The notes beneath the pieces are model-generated. The model did no database searches and was not told where the DNA came from. It saw only the letters and a list, made by a program, of their open reading frames with translations. The position numbers and the translations under genes are program-made. Source: Paractinoplanes toevensis (GTDB lineage Bacteria; Actinomycetota; Actinomycetes; Mycobacteriales; Micromonosporaceae). From it: DNA of 64,000 nucleotides. Numbering within the stretch: position 1 is the first letter of the stretch; every line of letters starts with the position of its first letter. Of the stretch, positions 17,157 through 25,704 are shown one piece after another. The DNA lies in contig NZ_BOQN01000067.1 in the NCBI RefSeq assembly GCF_018332695.1, positions 100,919-164,918 on the forward strand, given 5' to 3'.

Positions 17157-17873
17157 GTGGAAATCCTTCTGTTGGTGACAGCACGCGCCGGCGAGCCCTC
17201 TGCCGTGCTGCCCGCGCTGGATCTACTTCCCCACTCCGTACGCACCGCCCCTCGCGACGTCCGCACCCTGGTTTCCGGGCCCAGCCCCGACGCCATCCTG
17301 GTGGACGCCCGCTCCGAGCTTTCCGAGGCTCGCGCCACGTGCCGCATGCTGCACGCGACCGGCGTCGGTGTTCCGCTCGTCGCGGTGGTCACCGAGGCGG
17401 GCCTGATCGCACTCAACGCCGACTGGGGCGTCGACGACGTCATCCTGGCCAGCGCCGGTCCCGCCGAGGTCGAGGCCCGTCTGCGCCTGGGCGTCGGCCG
17501 CCTCAACAACGCCACCGCCGGTGCCGGCGGATCGATCCGGGCCGGCGAGCTCAACATCGACCCGGACACCTACGCGGCGAAGCTCAAGGGCCGCCCGCTC
17601 GACCTCACCTACAAGGAGTTCGAGCTGCTCAAGTTCCTGGCCCAGCACCCCGGCCGGGTCTTCACCCGCGACCAGCTGCTGCGCGAGGTCTGGGGCTACG
17701 ACTACTTCGGTGGCACCCGCACGGTCGACGTCCACGTGCGTCGCCTGCGCGCCAAGCTCGGCGTCGAGCACGAGTCGATGATCGGCACCGTGCGCCAGGT
17801 CGGCTACAAGTTCGTCGTGCCGCCGACCGGCCGCCAGCTGCCCGACAACGAGCCGGTCTCCCTCCCGGTCTGA
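17157..17873 (+). CDS. glnR: GlnR, OmpR-type nitrogen regulator
   Basis: 238 residues. Receiver-like N-terminal domain (MEILLLVTARAGEPSAVLPAL...) with a single conserved Asp at residue 50 (PDAILVDAR) but without the acidic pocket of true phospho-receivers, as in orphan GlnR proteins, and a C-terminal winged helix (LDLTYKEFELLKFLAQHPG, GYDYFGGTRTVDVHVRRLRAKLG). GlnR controls ammonium assimilation genes. GTG at 17157 is chosen because GGAGG sits 5 nt upstream and because it places the Asp at position 50 as in known GlnR; GTG at 17151 overlaps the Shine-Dalgarno. It is followed 5 nt later by mshD, an arrangement I recall from other actinobacteria. Confidence 0.85.
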   Translation: MEILLLVTARAGEPSAVLPALDLLPHSVRTAPRDVRTLVSGPSPDAILVDARSELSEARATCRMLHATGVGVPLVAVVTEAGLIALNADWGVDDVILASAGPAEVEARLRLGVGRLNNATAGAGGSIRAGELNIDPDTYAAKLKGRPLDLTYKEFELLKFLAQHPGRVFTRDQLLREVWGYDYFGGTRTVDVHVRRLRAKLGVEHESMIGTVRQVGYKFVVPPTGRQLPDNEPVSLPV

Positions 17874-17878
17874 AATCC

Positions 17879-18748
17879 ATGACGAAAATCCGGTCGCTTG
17901 ACCGGTTGAGTGACGCCGAGGTGGCCGACGTTCTCGCGTTGGCAACCTCGGCCTCCCTCGCCGACGGGGTCTATCCACTGTCGGAAGATGTTGTCCTCCG
18001 CGTCCGTAACGGGGGCGGACTCCACCTGCTGTCGCAGGCCGAAGACGGCGTGCTGGCGGGCTACGCCTTCGTCGACAAATCAGGCTCGGGCGAGCTGGTC
18101 GTCGCCCCCGCCTATCGCCGGCAGGGGCACGGCACTGCGCTGCTCGCGGCCGCCGGTAGTGGCACGCTGGCTTTCTGGGCGCACGGGGACGAACCCGGCG
18201 CTCATGCCTTCGCGGAGAAGAACGGATTCAGCCGGGCGCGGGTGCTGTGGCAGATGCGCCGTTCCCTGACCGACTTCACCGCCGAATCCGTGCTGCCCGA
18301 GGGCATTACTATTCGGCCGTTCAGTGTCGGGCATGACGAAGAAGCTTGGCTTGGGGTCAATGCCCGGGCCTTCGCTCATCATCCTGAGCAAGGGCGCTGG
18401 ACCCTCGACGACCTGCGGTTACGCGAGACCGAGCCTTGGTTTGATCCGGCCGGGTTTCTCCTGGCCGTCGATATCTCGGACACTCTGGTCGGGTTTCACT
18501 GGACCAAGGTTCATCCGCCGTCGGGGAACGATCCGGCATTGGGTGAGATTTACGTCTTGGGCGTTGATCCCGGGGGGCATCGGCGCGGGTTGGGTGTTGC
18601 CTTGAGTGTCGCTGGTCTTCGGCATCTGGCTGATGCTGGGCTTACTCAGGCGCTTCTCTACGTCGATGAGTCTAATGCTGCTGCTGTGGCGCTTTATCGG
18701 AAGCTTGGCTTTTCGGTTTATAAGACTGACGTCAATTATCAGCGGTAA
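17879..18748 (+). CDS. mshD: Mycothiol synthase (MshD)
   Basis: 289 residues, tandem GNAT fold. It acetylates Cys-GlcN-Ins with acetyl-CoA, the last step of mycothiol synthesis. The C-terminal domain shows the family pattern: NARAFAHHPEQGRWT, FHWTKVHPP, GEIYVLGVDPGGHRRGLG, LYVDESNAAAVALYRKLGF. The N-terminal GNAT has VVAPAYRRQGHGTALL. It is probably cotranscribed with glnR. Oddity: codons in the last about 150 residues drift strongly toward T-ending forms (GCT, GTT, CTT, GAT), unlike the first half and the neighbours; this continues into the downstream gap. Confidence 0.92.
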   Translation: MTKIRSLDRLSDAEVADVLALATSASLADGVYPLSEDVVLRVRNGGGLHLLSQAEDGVLAGYAFVDKSGSGELVVAPAYRRQGHGTALLAAAGSGTLAFWAHGDEPGAHAFAEKNGFSRARVLWQMRRSLTDFTAESVLPEGITIRPFSVGHDEEAWLGVNARAFAHHPEQGRWTLDDLRLRETEPWFDPAGFLLAVDISDTLVGFHWTKVHPPSGNDPALGEIYVLGVDPGGHRRGLGVALSVAGLRHLADAGLTQALLYVDESNAAAVALYRKLGFSVYKTDVNYQR

Positions 18749-19132
18749 GCGCTTCGCTTTCGGGGCGCCCCGGACCCCGGCCGGGCGCTCGGAGATGCCT
18801 GCCTCTTCGCTTTCGCCTTGCTTGGTGTTGGGCTTTAGAGCTTGGCTTGGGGTGGGCTGTTGCTCGGGCTCGGCTGCCTGTCGTGGGGGTTGCTGCTTGG
18901 GGTCGGGCTTGGGCGTGGGGGCTGCTGCTGGGGTCGGGCTTGGCGCGGGGCGTGCTGCTTGGGCGCGAGCTTGGCGCGGGGGCTGCTGCGGCGATCTTGT
19001 TGAGTTTGGGTTCGGAGCGGACTGGAAGTCGACAACCTTGGGCTTTGGCCGCCTCGCATATCGTAAATAGGCGTTTCGTCGAGCGGAGTTTGTCCGCTTT
19101 CTGGGACGCTTCGCCGTCAGATGGGAAAGGCG
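18749..19132. other. Gene-free, G/T-skewed low-complexity stretch
   Basis: A 384-bp gap between convergent mshD and the universal stress gene. The plus strand is rich in G and T with many gcttgg, ctgctg and G-run motifs. Minus-strand open frames of up to 141 codons exist but are Ala/Pro/Ser/Arg low complexity without a start context, so I do not call a gene. It holds the tandem repeat and G-runs listed separately. Confidence 0.6.
18882..18996 (+). repeat. Degenerate 31-32-bp tandem repeat with G-quadruplex potential
   Basis: Units begin at 18882, 18914, 18946 and 18977 (the last partial), each with a G-run, then TGCTGCT, then GGGTCGGGCTTGG or a variant. G-runs at 18885-18889, 18899-18902, 18905-18907, 18911-18913 and 18917-18921 satisfy the four-run, short-loop G-quadruplex pattern on the mshD-sense strand. 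Confidence 0.6.
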
Positions 19133-19573
19133 CTAGGGGACTACCGTTACGGGCCACTTTCCGTAGCGGACCAGGCGGATTGCCAATGAGCCGGCTATGC
19201 GGTGGCCGAAGCTTGCTGAGGAACCCACTATCAGTGCGTCCGCCCTTGTTTCTTTTGCTACTTCGGCCAGCACTGTCATGGGGTCACCCTGGCGGATGAT
19301 TACCTCCGAGTCTGCGCCCCAGCCGTGGATCTCGGCTCTCAGCTGTTGTTCCAGTTCCTCCTGGGCATCCAGGACCGCGTTCACCGCCATGCCGCTGTGG
19401 TCGGCGATGGTCAGCAGCGTGGTGGGGGTGGTGCGGGCGTAGACCGCGATCAGGCGGGTGCGCTGGCGCCTTGCCAGGCCGGCAGCGTAGGCGGCGGCTC
19501 GCATCGACGTGGGGGAGCCGTCCACCCCGACCACTATTGCGCCGGGGCCGTCGGTTCCTAGCTCGAATCCCAT
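19133..19573 (-). CDS. Universal stress protein (UspA family)
   Basis: 146 residues, single Usp domain. N-terminal IVVGVDGSPTSMRAAAYAAGLA and C-terminal ALIVGSSASFGHRIAGSLAIRLVRYGKWPVTVVP carry the ATP-binding G-2x-G-9x-G(S/T) type pattern. Likely an ATP-binding stress or dormancy protein. It starts 9 nt after the MFS-Usp gene, so the two may be cotranscribed, but TAGGTT 6 nt before the ATG also allows its own leaderless transcript. Its 3' third shares the composition skew of the adjacent gap. Confidence 0.88.
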   Translation of the reverse strand: MGFELGTDGPGAIVVGVDGSPTSMRAAAYAAGLARRQRTRLIAVYARTTPTTLLTIADHSGMAVNAVLDAQEELEQQLRAEIHGWGADSEVIIRQGDPMTVLAEVAKETRADALIVGSSASFGHRIAGSLAIRLVRYGKWPVTVVP

Positions 19574-19579
19574 GGCGAG

Positions 19580-19585
19580 AACCTA
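19580..19585 (-). promoter_or_regulatory. Putative leaderless -10 box (universal stress gene)
   Basis: TAGGTT on the minus strand, 6 nt before the ATG at 19573; it overlaps the stop region of the upstream MFS gene. Confidence 0.35.
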
Positions 19586-21283
19586 AGCCTGGCGCAGGCC
19601 CGCCAGCACGGCCGGGTTCAGGGGGTGCGGAGTTTCGCCCTCGCTTAGCAGGACCACGGTGCTTCGGGTGGCGTGGGTCAGGGCCGAGGTGAAGCTTCCC
19701 TCGGCGAACTGGGACGCCGGGCCTCGTGCGGAACGGCCCACCGCGACCGTCCGGGCGTGCACCTCGTCGGCGTGCTGGGCCAGGACTCGGCCGGCCGCGG
19801 CGTGGTCGCCGACGCTGTGCAGCAGGAGGGCGGTGGCGGTTACGCCTTGGGCGGTCAGCTCGTCGACCAAATCGTTTACCGCCTGCCGGGCATCGCTGTC
19901 GTCCTCGGGGTCGATGGCCATCTCCTCGATGATGACCGTCTCCCGGACCCGGACCACCTCCAGCGGGGCGCCGGCCTCCCGGGCGATGGACGCTGCTGCC
20001 GCTACTACCTCGGCGGCGTCGGGGGTGGCGCCGATGGCTACCACCACCGGGCGCTGCACCGGAACAGCCTCGCCCACCGGCTCCAGGACGGGAGTCGGTG
20101 CCAGGTCGGCCTCGGCCGCGCTGATCAGTCTGTGGCCGCTGGCCAGCACGACTATGGCCAGCAGGAAGGCCACTCCGCCCAGGTAGAACGGGACGCTCAG
20201 GTCGAAGCGGTCGGCCAGCTTGCCGGCCACAAACGGGGCCAGGCCGCCGCCGATGAAGCGCACGAAGCCGTACGACGACGAGGCGATCGACCGCTCGACC
20301 GGAGCTACCAGCATTACCGCCTGGGTGGTCAGGGTGTTGTTGATGCCGATGAACGCGCCGCTGACGATGACCGCGACGATGACCACGGTGGGGGTGTTCA
20401 CGCCGGCGGCGATCACGGCCATCACGATGCCCAGCGCGAACATGTTGGCGTAGAGGACCTTGGCCGTGCCGAAGCGGGCCTGCAGCCGGGGCGCGAACCA
20501 GACGCTGAACGCGGCTACCAGCAGGCCCCAGCCGGTGAAGACCAGGCCCAGCTTCTCGGCGCCCAACTCCATGGGGTACGGCGCGTAGCCGAGCATGGTG
20601 AAGAAGCCCCAGTTGTAGAGCAGCGCCATGATGCCCATGGTCAGCAGGCCGCGGTGGCGCAGCGCTTTGATCGGTGCGGCCAGGGCGGTGGGCTTGGCCG
20701 GCTTCGGCAGCTCGGGGACGAAGAGAACGGTGGCTACCAGGGCGATCGCCATCAGCGCGGAGACGCCGAAGAAGGGGCCGCGCCAGCTGATCGAGCCCAG
20801 CTCGCCGCCGAGCAGCGGGCCGACCGCGATGCCCAGGCCCAGGGCCGTCTCGTAGAGGATGATCGCCCCGGCGAAGCCGCCGCTGGCCGACGCCACGATT
20901 ACGGCGAGGCTGGTGGCGATGAACAGGGCGTTGCCCAGGCCCCAGCCGGCCCGGAAGCCGACGATGCCGCCGACCGTGTCGGTGGTGCCGGCCAGGGCCG
21001 CGAACACCACGATGATCGCCAGGCCGGTGATGAGCGTGCGCTTCGCCCCGATCCGGCTGGAGACCCAGCCGACCACGAGCATCGCCACCGCGGTGACCAC
21101 CAGATAGCTGGTGAACAGCAGCGAGACCTGGCTGGGCGTGGCGTGCAGGTCGGACGCCAGCGCCGGGAGGATCGGGTCGACCAGGCCGATGCCCATGAAC
21201 GAGATCACACAGGCAAAGGCGACGGCCCAGACGGCGCGGGGCTGGCGGAACGGATTCGACGCGGGTTTGGCACCTGAGCTCAT
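19583..21283 (-). CDS. MFS transporter with C-terminal universal-stress-like domain
   Basis: 566 residues. Residues about 15-405 form a 12-span major facilitator of the drug:H+ antiporter (DHA) type, with LVDPILPALASDL, VVGWVSSRIGAKRTL between spans 2 and 3, and LYETALGLGIAVGPLLGG. Residues about 420-566 form a soluble domain with Usp-like beta-alpha order (VVVAIGATPDAAEVVAAAASIAREAGAPLEVVRV ... HARTVAVGRSARGPASQFAEGSFTSALTHATRSTVVLL). An ATP-sensing domain on an exporter suggests stress-linked gating; this is inference. A 13-bp palindrome lies right at its start codon. Confidence 0.85.
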   Translation of the reverse strand: MSSGAKPASNPFRQPRAVWAVAFACVISFMGIGLVDPILPALASDLHATPSQVSLLFTSYLVVTAVAMLVVGWVSSRIGAKRTLITGLAIIVVFAALAGTTDTVGGIVGFRAGWGLGNALFIATSLAVIVASASGGFAGAIILYETALGLGIAVGPLLGGELGSISWRGPFFGVSALMAIALVATVLFVPELPKPAKPTALAAPIKALRHRGLLTMGIMALLYNWGFFTMLGYAPYPMELGAEKLGLVFTGWGLLVAAFSVWFAPRLQARFGTAKVLYANMFALGIVMAVIAAGVNTPTVVIVAVIVSGAFIGINNTLTTQAVMLVAPVERSIASSSYGFVRFIGGGLAPFVAGKLADRFDLSVPFYLGGVAFLLAIVVLASGHRLISAAEADLAPTPVLEPVGEAVPVQRPVVVAIGATPDAAEVVAAAASIAREAGAPLEVVRVRETVIIEEMAIDPEDDSDARQAVNDLVDELTAQGVTATALLLHSVGDHAAAGRVLAQHADEVHARTVAVGRSARGPASQFAEGSFTSALTHATRSTVVLLSEGETPHPLNPAVLAGLRQA

Positions 21284-21285
21284 AA

Positions 21286-21298
21286 CTGCATTATGCAG
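21286..21298. promoter_or_regulatory. Palindrome overlapping the MFS gene leader
   Basis: CTGCATTATGCAG, a perfect 6-1-6 inverted repeat beginning 3 nt upstream of the MFS ATG. The size and AT-rich centre are like MarR- or TetR-type operators. No regulator gene of these types is adjacent. Confidence 0.4.
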
Positions 21299-21408
21299 CT
21301 ACCTGGGCGAGGGCGGCCAGTCTCATGCGTCACGGGACGGACACCGCGGGATCTCAGGGCGGTAAAGACTACGCGAAAATGTAGGATTTTTCGGACTTAC
21401 GTCCCCCG

Positions 21409-21485
21409 GTTCACGGAACGGACAACTCGGGCTCAGCAGAAAGCAAACTTGAGGTGCGTACGTGTTCACCCTGCGTTCACTTGTG
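21409..21485 (+). promoter_or_regulatory. PHO-box-like direct repeats upstream of pstS
   Basis: Two contiguous 11-nt units, GTTCACCCTGC (21464-21474) and GTTCACTTGTG (21475-21485), match the GTTCACC direct-repeat units bound by PhoP in Streptomyces. A further GTTCACGGAA occurs at 21409-21418. They end 91 bp before the pstS start, as expected for activation under phosphate limitation. No phoR-phoP genes lie in the window. Confidence 0.7.
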
Positions 21486-21576
21486 CCGGGGAAACCGGCT
21501 ACCTGGCCCTTTTAACTTCGGGGTGCGCCGTTGAGATCGGCGCCTGTACCTCACCCCCCGAAGGGAAATTTTCATC

Positions 21577-22671
21577 GTGAAGCTCCAGCGGTCCGGTTAC
21601 CTCGCCGGCATTGCTTTGACTGCGACGCTCGCGCTCGCTGCTTGCGGGTCGGACAACACCGCCGAGCCGAGCGGGAGCGACAACTCCGCCGCGCCTGGCA
21701 GCTGTTCCTCGGGCAGCCTGACGGCTCAGGGCTCGACGGCCCAGAAGAACGCCATGGACGAGTGGATCAAGGCCTACCAGGCCCAGTGCTCCGGCGCGAA
21801 GATCGACTACCAGGGCACCGGCTCGGGCGCCGGCATCCAGGCCTTCATCGCGGGCACGGCCGACTTCGCCGGCTCCGACTCGGCCCTCAAGGACGACGAG
21901 CAGAAGCAGGCCGACGCCAAGTGCGCCACCGGCACGGCTCTGAACCTCCCGATGGTCATCGGCCCGATCGCGGTCGTCTACAACCTGGACGGTGTCGACA
22001 ACCTCCAGCTGGACGCCTCGACGCTGGCCAAGATCTTCGCCGGCAAGATCACCAAGTGGGACGACGCCGCGATCGCCGCTCTCAACAGTGGCGTCAAGCT
22101 GCCGTCGACCGCGATCCAGGCCGTGCACCGCTCGGACGAGTCGGGCACGACCGACAACTTCACCAAGTACCTGAGCAAGACCGCCGAGGCCGACTGGACC
22201 TTCGGCAACGCCAAGGCGTGGAAGGCTCCGGGCGGCACCGGCGCGGCCAAGTCGGACGGCGTGGCCAGCCAGGTCAAGAGCACCGCGGGCACCATCTCCT
22301 ACGTGGAGCTCTCGTTCGCCGAGAACAGCGACCTGAAGAAGGCGAAGATCAAGAACGGCGCCGGTGAGTTCACCGAGCTGACCGGTGAGAGCGCCGGCAA
22401 GACCATCGAGGGTGCCAAGATCACCGGCACCGGCAACGACCTCAAGCTGTCGATCGACTACGCCACCAGCACCGCGGGTGCGTACCCGATCGTGCTGGTC
22501 ACCTACGAGATCGCCTGTGAAAAGGGTTCCGCCAAGGCCGCCGACATCAAGGCGTTCCTGAACTACACCTCGAGCACCGCGGGCCAGACGGCGCTGAGCG
22601 AGCTGGGCTACGCCCCGCTGCCCGCGTCGATCCAGTCGAAGGTCGCGACCTCCGTCGCCGCCATCAGCTGA
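21577..22671 (+). CDS. pstS: Phosphate ABC transporter substrate-binding lipoprotein PstS
   Basis: 364 residues, GTG start with GAAGGGA upstream. Lipoprotein signal with lipobox LAAC (Cys23) anchors it outside the membrane. Family motifs: LTAQGSTAQKNAMDEW (phosphate-binding TGSxxx loop), YQGTGSGAGIQAFIAGTADFAGSDSAL, IFAGKITKWDDAAI, HRSDESGTTDNFTKYL. Binds inorganic phosphate with high affinity and delivers it to PstCA. First gene of pstSCAB, and by far the likeliest to respond to the PHO-like repeats upstream. Confidence 0.95.
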   Translation: MKLQRSGYLAGIALTATLALAACGSDNTAEPSGSDNSAAPGSCSSGSLTAQGSTAQKNAMDEWIKAYQAQCSGAKIDYQGTGSGAGIQAFIAGTADFAGSDSALKDDEQKQADAKCATGTALNLPMVIGPIAVVYNLDGVDNLQLDASTLAKIFAGKITKWDDAAIAALNSGVKLPSTAIQAVHRSDESGTTDNFTKYLSKTAEADWTFGNAKAWKAPGGTGAAKSDGVASQVKSTAGTISYVELSFAENSDLKKAKIKNGAGEFTELTGESAGKTIEGAKITGTGNDLKLSIDYATSTAGAYPIVLVTYEIACEKGSAKAADIKAFLNYTSSTAGQTALSELGYAPLPASIQSKVATSVAAIS

Positions 22672-22711
22672 CGCTGTAACACATCCCTCCGAGACGACAG
22701 CGAGCGAGCAG

Positions 22712-23779
22712 ATGGGTGACTACCCCTCGAGCTCGACGAACGCCACCGCCGGCGGCTCGGGCGTGACAGGACGTCACGCCCGGTCCGCCGGCACCGGCGT
22801 TTCGCCGAGTAGTTACGAACCCCCGATCGGTGGCGGTGACGGCCTGCCCAAGAAGGCCCGTTTCTCGATGGAGAGCGGGTTCCGCGGGCTCTCCACGGCC
22901 GCCGGTGCCATGGTGCTCGTCATCATCGTGGCCATCGCGATCTTCCTGATCTCGAAGGCCGTCCCGGCGCTGCGCGCCGACACGGTGAACTTCCTGAGCT
23001 ACAAGCAGTGGTTCCCGAACGACGCCGACCCCAAGTTCGGTATCGCGGCGCTCGCCTTCGGCACGGTGCTGTCCTCGGTGATCGCCCTGATCGTCGCGGT
23101 GCCGATCGCCCTCGGCATCGCTCTGTTCCTCTCGCACTACGCGCCCAAGCGGCTCGCCAACCCGCTCGGCTTCGTCATCGACCTGCTCGCGGCCGTGCCC
23201 AGTGTGGTCTTCGGACTCTGGGGCCGGGACGTCTTCCTCGAGCCGGTGCGTGACTTCTCGGTCTGGCTCAACCACTACTTCAGCTGGCTGCCGATCTTCG
23301 GTGGCGACGGCCCGTTCGGCCGGTCGATCCTGCTCGGCAGCCTGGTGCTGGCGATCATGGTGCTGCCGATCGTCACCTCCCTGTCCCGCGAGGTCTTCCA
23401 GCAGACCCCGGGGATGAACGAGGAGGCCGCGCTCGCCCTGGGCGCCACCAAGTGGGAGATGATCCGCACCGCGGTCCTGCCGTACGGCAAGCCCGGTGTG
23501 ATCGCCGCGGTGATGCTCGGCCTCGGCCGCGCACTCGGTGAGACGATCGCCCTGGCGCTGACCCTCGGCACCGTCTTCAGCATCTCGTTCAACGTGATCG
23601 AGAACGGCGGCAACTCGATCGCCGCCAACATCGCCAACACGTTCGGCGAGGCCAACGCCACCGGTCGCGGCGCTCTGATCGCCTCCGGTCTGGTGCTGTT
23701 CGCCATCACCCTGGTGGTCAACATGGCGGCCCGGGCGATCATCTACCGTCGTCGCGAGTTCCGGGACAGTGCCGCATGA
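22712..23779 (+). CDS. pstC: Phosphate ABC transporter permease PstC
   Basis: 355 residues. A disordered, Ser/Gly-rich N-terminus of about 50 residues is followed by six membrane spans and the permease coupling motif EEAALALGATKWEMIRTAVLPYGKPGVIAAVMLGLGRALGETIA. With PstA it forms the membrane channel for phosphate. It lies 40 nt after pstS and overlaps pstA by ATGA. Confidence 0.93.
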   Translation: MGDYPSSSTNATAGGSGVTGRHARSAGTGVSPSSYEPPIGGGDGLPKKARFSMESGFRGLSTAAGAMVLVIIVAIAIFLISKAVPALRADTVNFLSYKQWFPNDADPKFGIAALAFGTVLSSVIALIVAVPIALGIALFLSHYAPKRLANPLGFVIDLLAAVPSVVFGLWGRDVFLEPVRDFSVWLNHYFSWLPIFGGDGPFGRSILLGSLVLAIMVLPIVTSLSREVFQQTPGMNEEAALALGATKWEMIRTAVLPYGKPGVIAAVMLGLGRALGETIALALTLGTVFSISFNVIENGGNSIAANIANTFGEANATGRGALIASGLVLFAITLVVNMAARAIIYRRREFRDSAA

Positions 23780-24861
23780 GCCTTCTAGATCGTGAGCTCG
23801 CCGGCGTCGTCATGACGCCCGACAACATCCGCACCAAGAAGCTGTCGTTGGTCGCCAACCTCGGCGTCGCGGTGGCCGCGTTCGTGATCGCCGCGGCCGT
23901 CGTGCTGGGCTTCGGCATCGGCAACTGGGTGCTCATCGTCGTACTGGGCTGGGTCTTCTACCTCGTCGGGCTGCTCTACGCGGCCGGCCGGGTCGAAGGC
24001 CGCCGGGCCGCCCGCAACCGGGCCTGGAAGTCGCTGATCTACTCGGCCTGCATCCTGGCGATCCTCCCGCTCGCGAGCGTCGTCTGGACCCTGGTCTCCA
24101 AGGGCGTCGGCCGGCTCGACGGCGACTTCTTCGGCACCTCGATGAACAACATCGGCGCCCGCGACCAGAACGGTGGCGCTTACCACGCCATCATCGGCAC
24201 CCTCGAGCAGGTCGGCATCGCCGCCCTGATCGCGGTTCCGCTGGGTGTGCTCGGCGCGATCTACCTGGTCGAGTACGGCCGAGGCAAGTTCGCCGGCACC
24301 GTCCGGTTCTTCGTGGACGTGATGACCGGTATCCCGTCGATCGTGGCCGGCCTGTTCGTCCTGTCGTTCTGGGTGCTGATCGTGAGCCCGTGGTTCAACG
24401 ACGGGAACCCGCGGTTCTCCGGCTTCGCCGCCTCGCTGGCACTGTCGGTGCTGATGTTGCCGACGATCGTGCGGTCCACCGAGGAGATGCTGCGCCTGGT
24501 GCCCGGCCCGCTGCGAGAGGGCGCCTACGCCCTCGGCGTTCCGCAGTGGAAGACGATCCTCAAGATCGTCGTGCCGACCGCGCTGCCCGGCATCGTCACC
24601 GGCGTCATGCTGGCGATCGCCCGCGCCGCCGGCGAGACGGCACCGGTCCTGCTGGTCGCCGGCGGTGCTGCCGCGATCAACTTCGACCCGTTCAACGGCA
24701 ACCAGTCCTCGCTGGCGCTCTTCGTCTACCAGCAGGCCGGCGACGCCTCGAAGTACGCCCCGGCGCGCGCCTGGACCGCCGCGCTGACCCTGGTCGCGAT
24801 CGTGCTGGTGCTGACGATCGCCGCCAAGATGCTCGCCCGTCGCAACAGTTTGACCCGTTAA
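23776..24861 (+). CDS. pstA: Phosphate ABC transporter permease PstA
   Basis: 361 residues. Spans near the N-terminus (about 17-60) form an extra region before the canonical permease core, which shows IYLVEYGRGKFAGTVRFFVDVMTGIPSIVAGLFV and the coupling loop REGAYALGVPQWKTILKIVVPTALPGIVTGVMLAIARAAGETAPVL. Partner of PstC. Starts in an ATGA overlap with the pstC stop, so translation is coupled. Confidence 0.93.
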   Translation: MSLLDRELAGVVMTPDNIRTKKLSLVANLGVAVAAFVIAAAVVLGFGIGNWVLIVVLGWVFYLVGLLYAAGRVEGRRAARNRAWKSLIYSACILAILPLASVVWTLVSKGVGRLDGDFFGTSMNNIGARDQNGGAYHAIIGTLEQVGIAALIAVPLGVLGAIYLVEYGRGKFAGTVRFFVDVMTGIPSIVAGLFVLSFWVLIVSPWFNDGNPRFSGFAASLALSVLMLPTIVRSTEEMLRLVPGPLREGAYALGVPQWKTILKIVVPTALPGIVTGVMLAIARAAGETAPVLLVAGGAAAINFDPFNGNQSSLALFVYQQAGDASKYAPARAWTAALTLVAIVLVLTIAAKMLARRNSLTR

Positions 24862-24872
24862 GAGGTATGACC

Positions 24873-25649
24873 ATGGCCAAGCGCATCGAGGCGAGCAACG
24901 TCTCCTCCTACTACGGTTCGTTCAAGGCGATCGACAGCATCTCGATGACCGTCGAGCCCAAGACGATCACCGCCCTGATCGGCCCGTCCGGTTGCGGCAA
25001 GTCCACGTTCCTCCGGTCGATCAACCGGATGCACGAGGTGCTGCCGAACGCCCGCATCGAGGGCCGGCTGACCATCGACGAGCAGAACATCTACGACCCG
25101 GACGTCGACGTCACCGCCGTCCGTCGGCTGATCGGCATGGTGTTCCAGCGCCCCAACCCGTTCCCGACGATGTCGATCTACGAGAACGTGGTGGCCGGCC
25201 TCAAGCTGAACGGCGTCAAGAAGAAGTCGGCGCTGGACGACGCGGCCGAGCAGTCGCTGAAGTCGGCGAACCTCTGGAACGAGGTCAAGGACCGGCTCAA
25301 CCGGCCCGGTGCCGGCCTCTCCGGCGGCCAGCAGCAGCGTCTCTGCATCGCCCGCACCATCGCGGTCGAGCCGCAGGTCGTGCTGATGGACGAGCCCTGC
25401 TCGGCGCTCGACCCGATCTCGACGCTGGCGATCGAGGACCTGATGTTCAAGCTGAAGGACCGCTTCACGATCATCATCGTCACGCACAACATGCAGCAGG
25501 CCGCCCGGGTCAGCGACAAGACCGGCTTCTTCTCGATCGACAAGACGGGTGACCCCGGCCGCCTGATCGAGTACGACGACACCCAGAAGATCTTCAGCAA
25601 CCCGACCCAGAAGAAGACCGAGGACTACATCACCGGCCGCTTCGGCTAG
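24873..25649 (+). CDS. pstB: Phosphate ABC transporter ATPase PstB
   Basis: 258 residues, the usual PstB length. Walker A GPSGCGKST (about 38-46), Q-loop MVFQRPNPFPTMSIYENV, signature LSGGQQQRLCIARTIA, Walker B VLMDEPCSALDP and the switch His in IIVTHNMQQAARVSDKTGFF. Energises phosphate import through PstCA. ATG at 24873 is preferred: AGAGG lies 7 nt upstream, while the ATG at 24867 is too close to it. Last gene of the operon; phoU is not next to it. Confidence 0.95.
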   Translation: MAKRIEASNVSSYYGSFKAIDSISMTVEPKTITALIGPSGCGKSTFLRSINRMHEVLPNARIEGRLTIDEQNIYDPDVDVTAVRRLIGMVFQRPNPFPTMSIYENVVAGLKLNGVKKKSALDDAAEQSLKSANLWNEVKDRLNRPGAGLSGGQQQRLCIARTIAVEPQVVLMDEPCSALDPISTLAIEDLMFKLKDRFTIIIVTHNMQQAARVSDKTGFFSIDKTGDPGRLIEYDDTQKIFSNPTQKKTEDYITGRFG

Positions 25650-25665
25650 GTCTTTCTCCGCGTCA

Positions 25666-25704
25666 CAGCGCCCTGCTGCTCATTCGATGTGCAGCAGGGC
25701 GCTG
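25666..25704. terminator. Bidirectional terminator between pstB and Nudix gene
   Basis: A perfect 14-bp stem (25666-25679 with 25691-25704) and an 11-nt loop lie between the two convergent genes and overlap the Nudix stop codon. Confidence 0.8.

Noticed and set aside
18732..19157. 141-codon minus-strand frame in the gap after mshD
   Set aside because: Ala/Pro/Ser/Arg low complexity derived from the G-rich repeat, overlaps both flanking genes and has no ribosome site.
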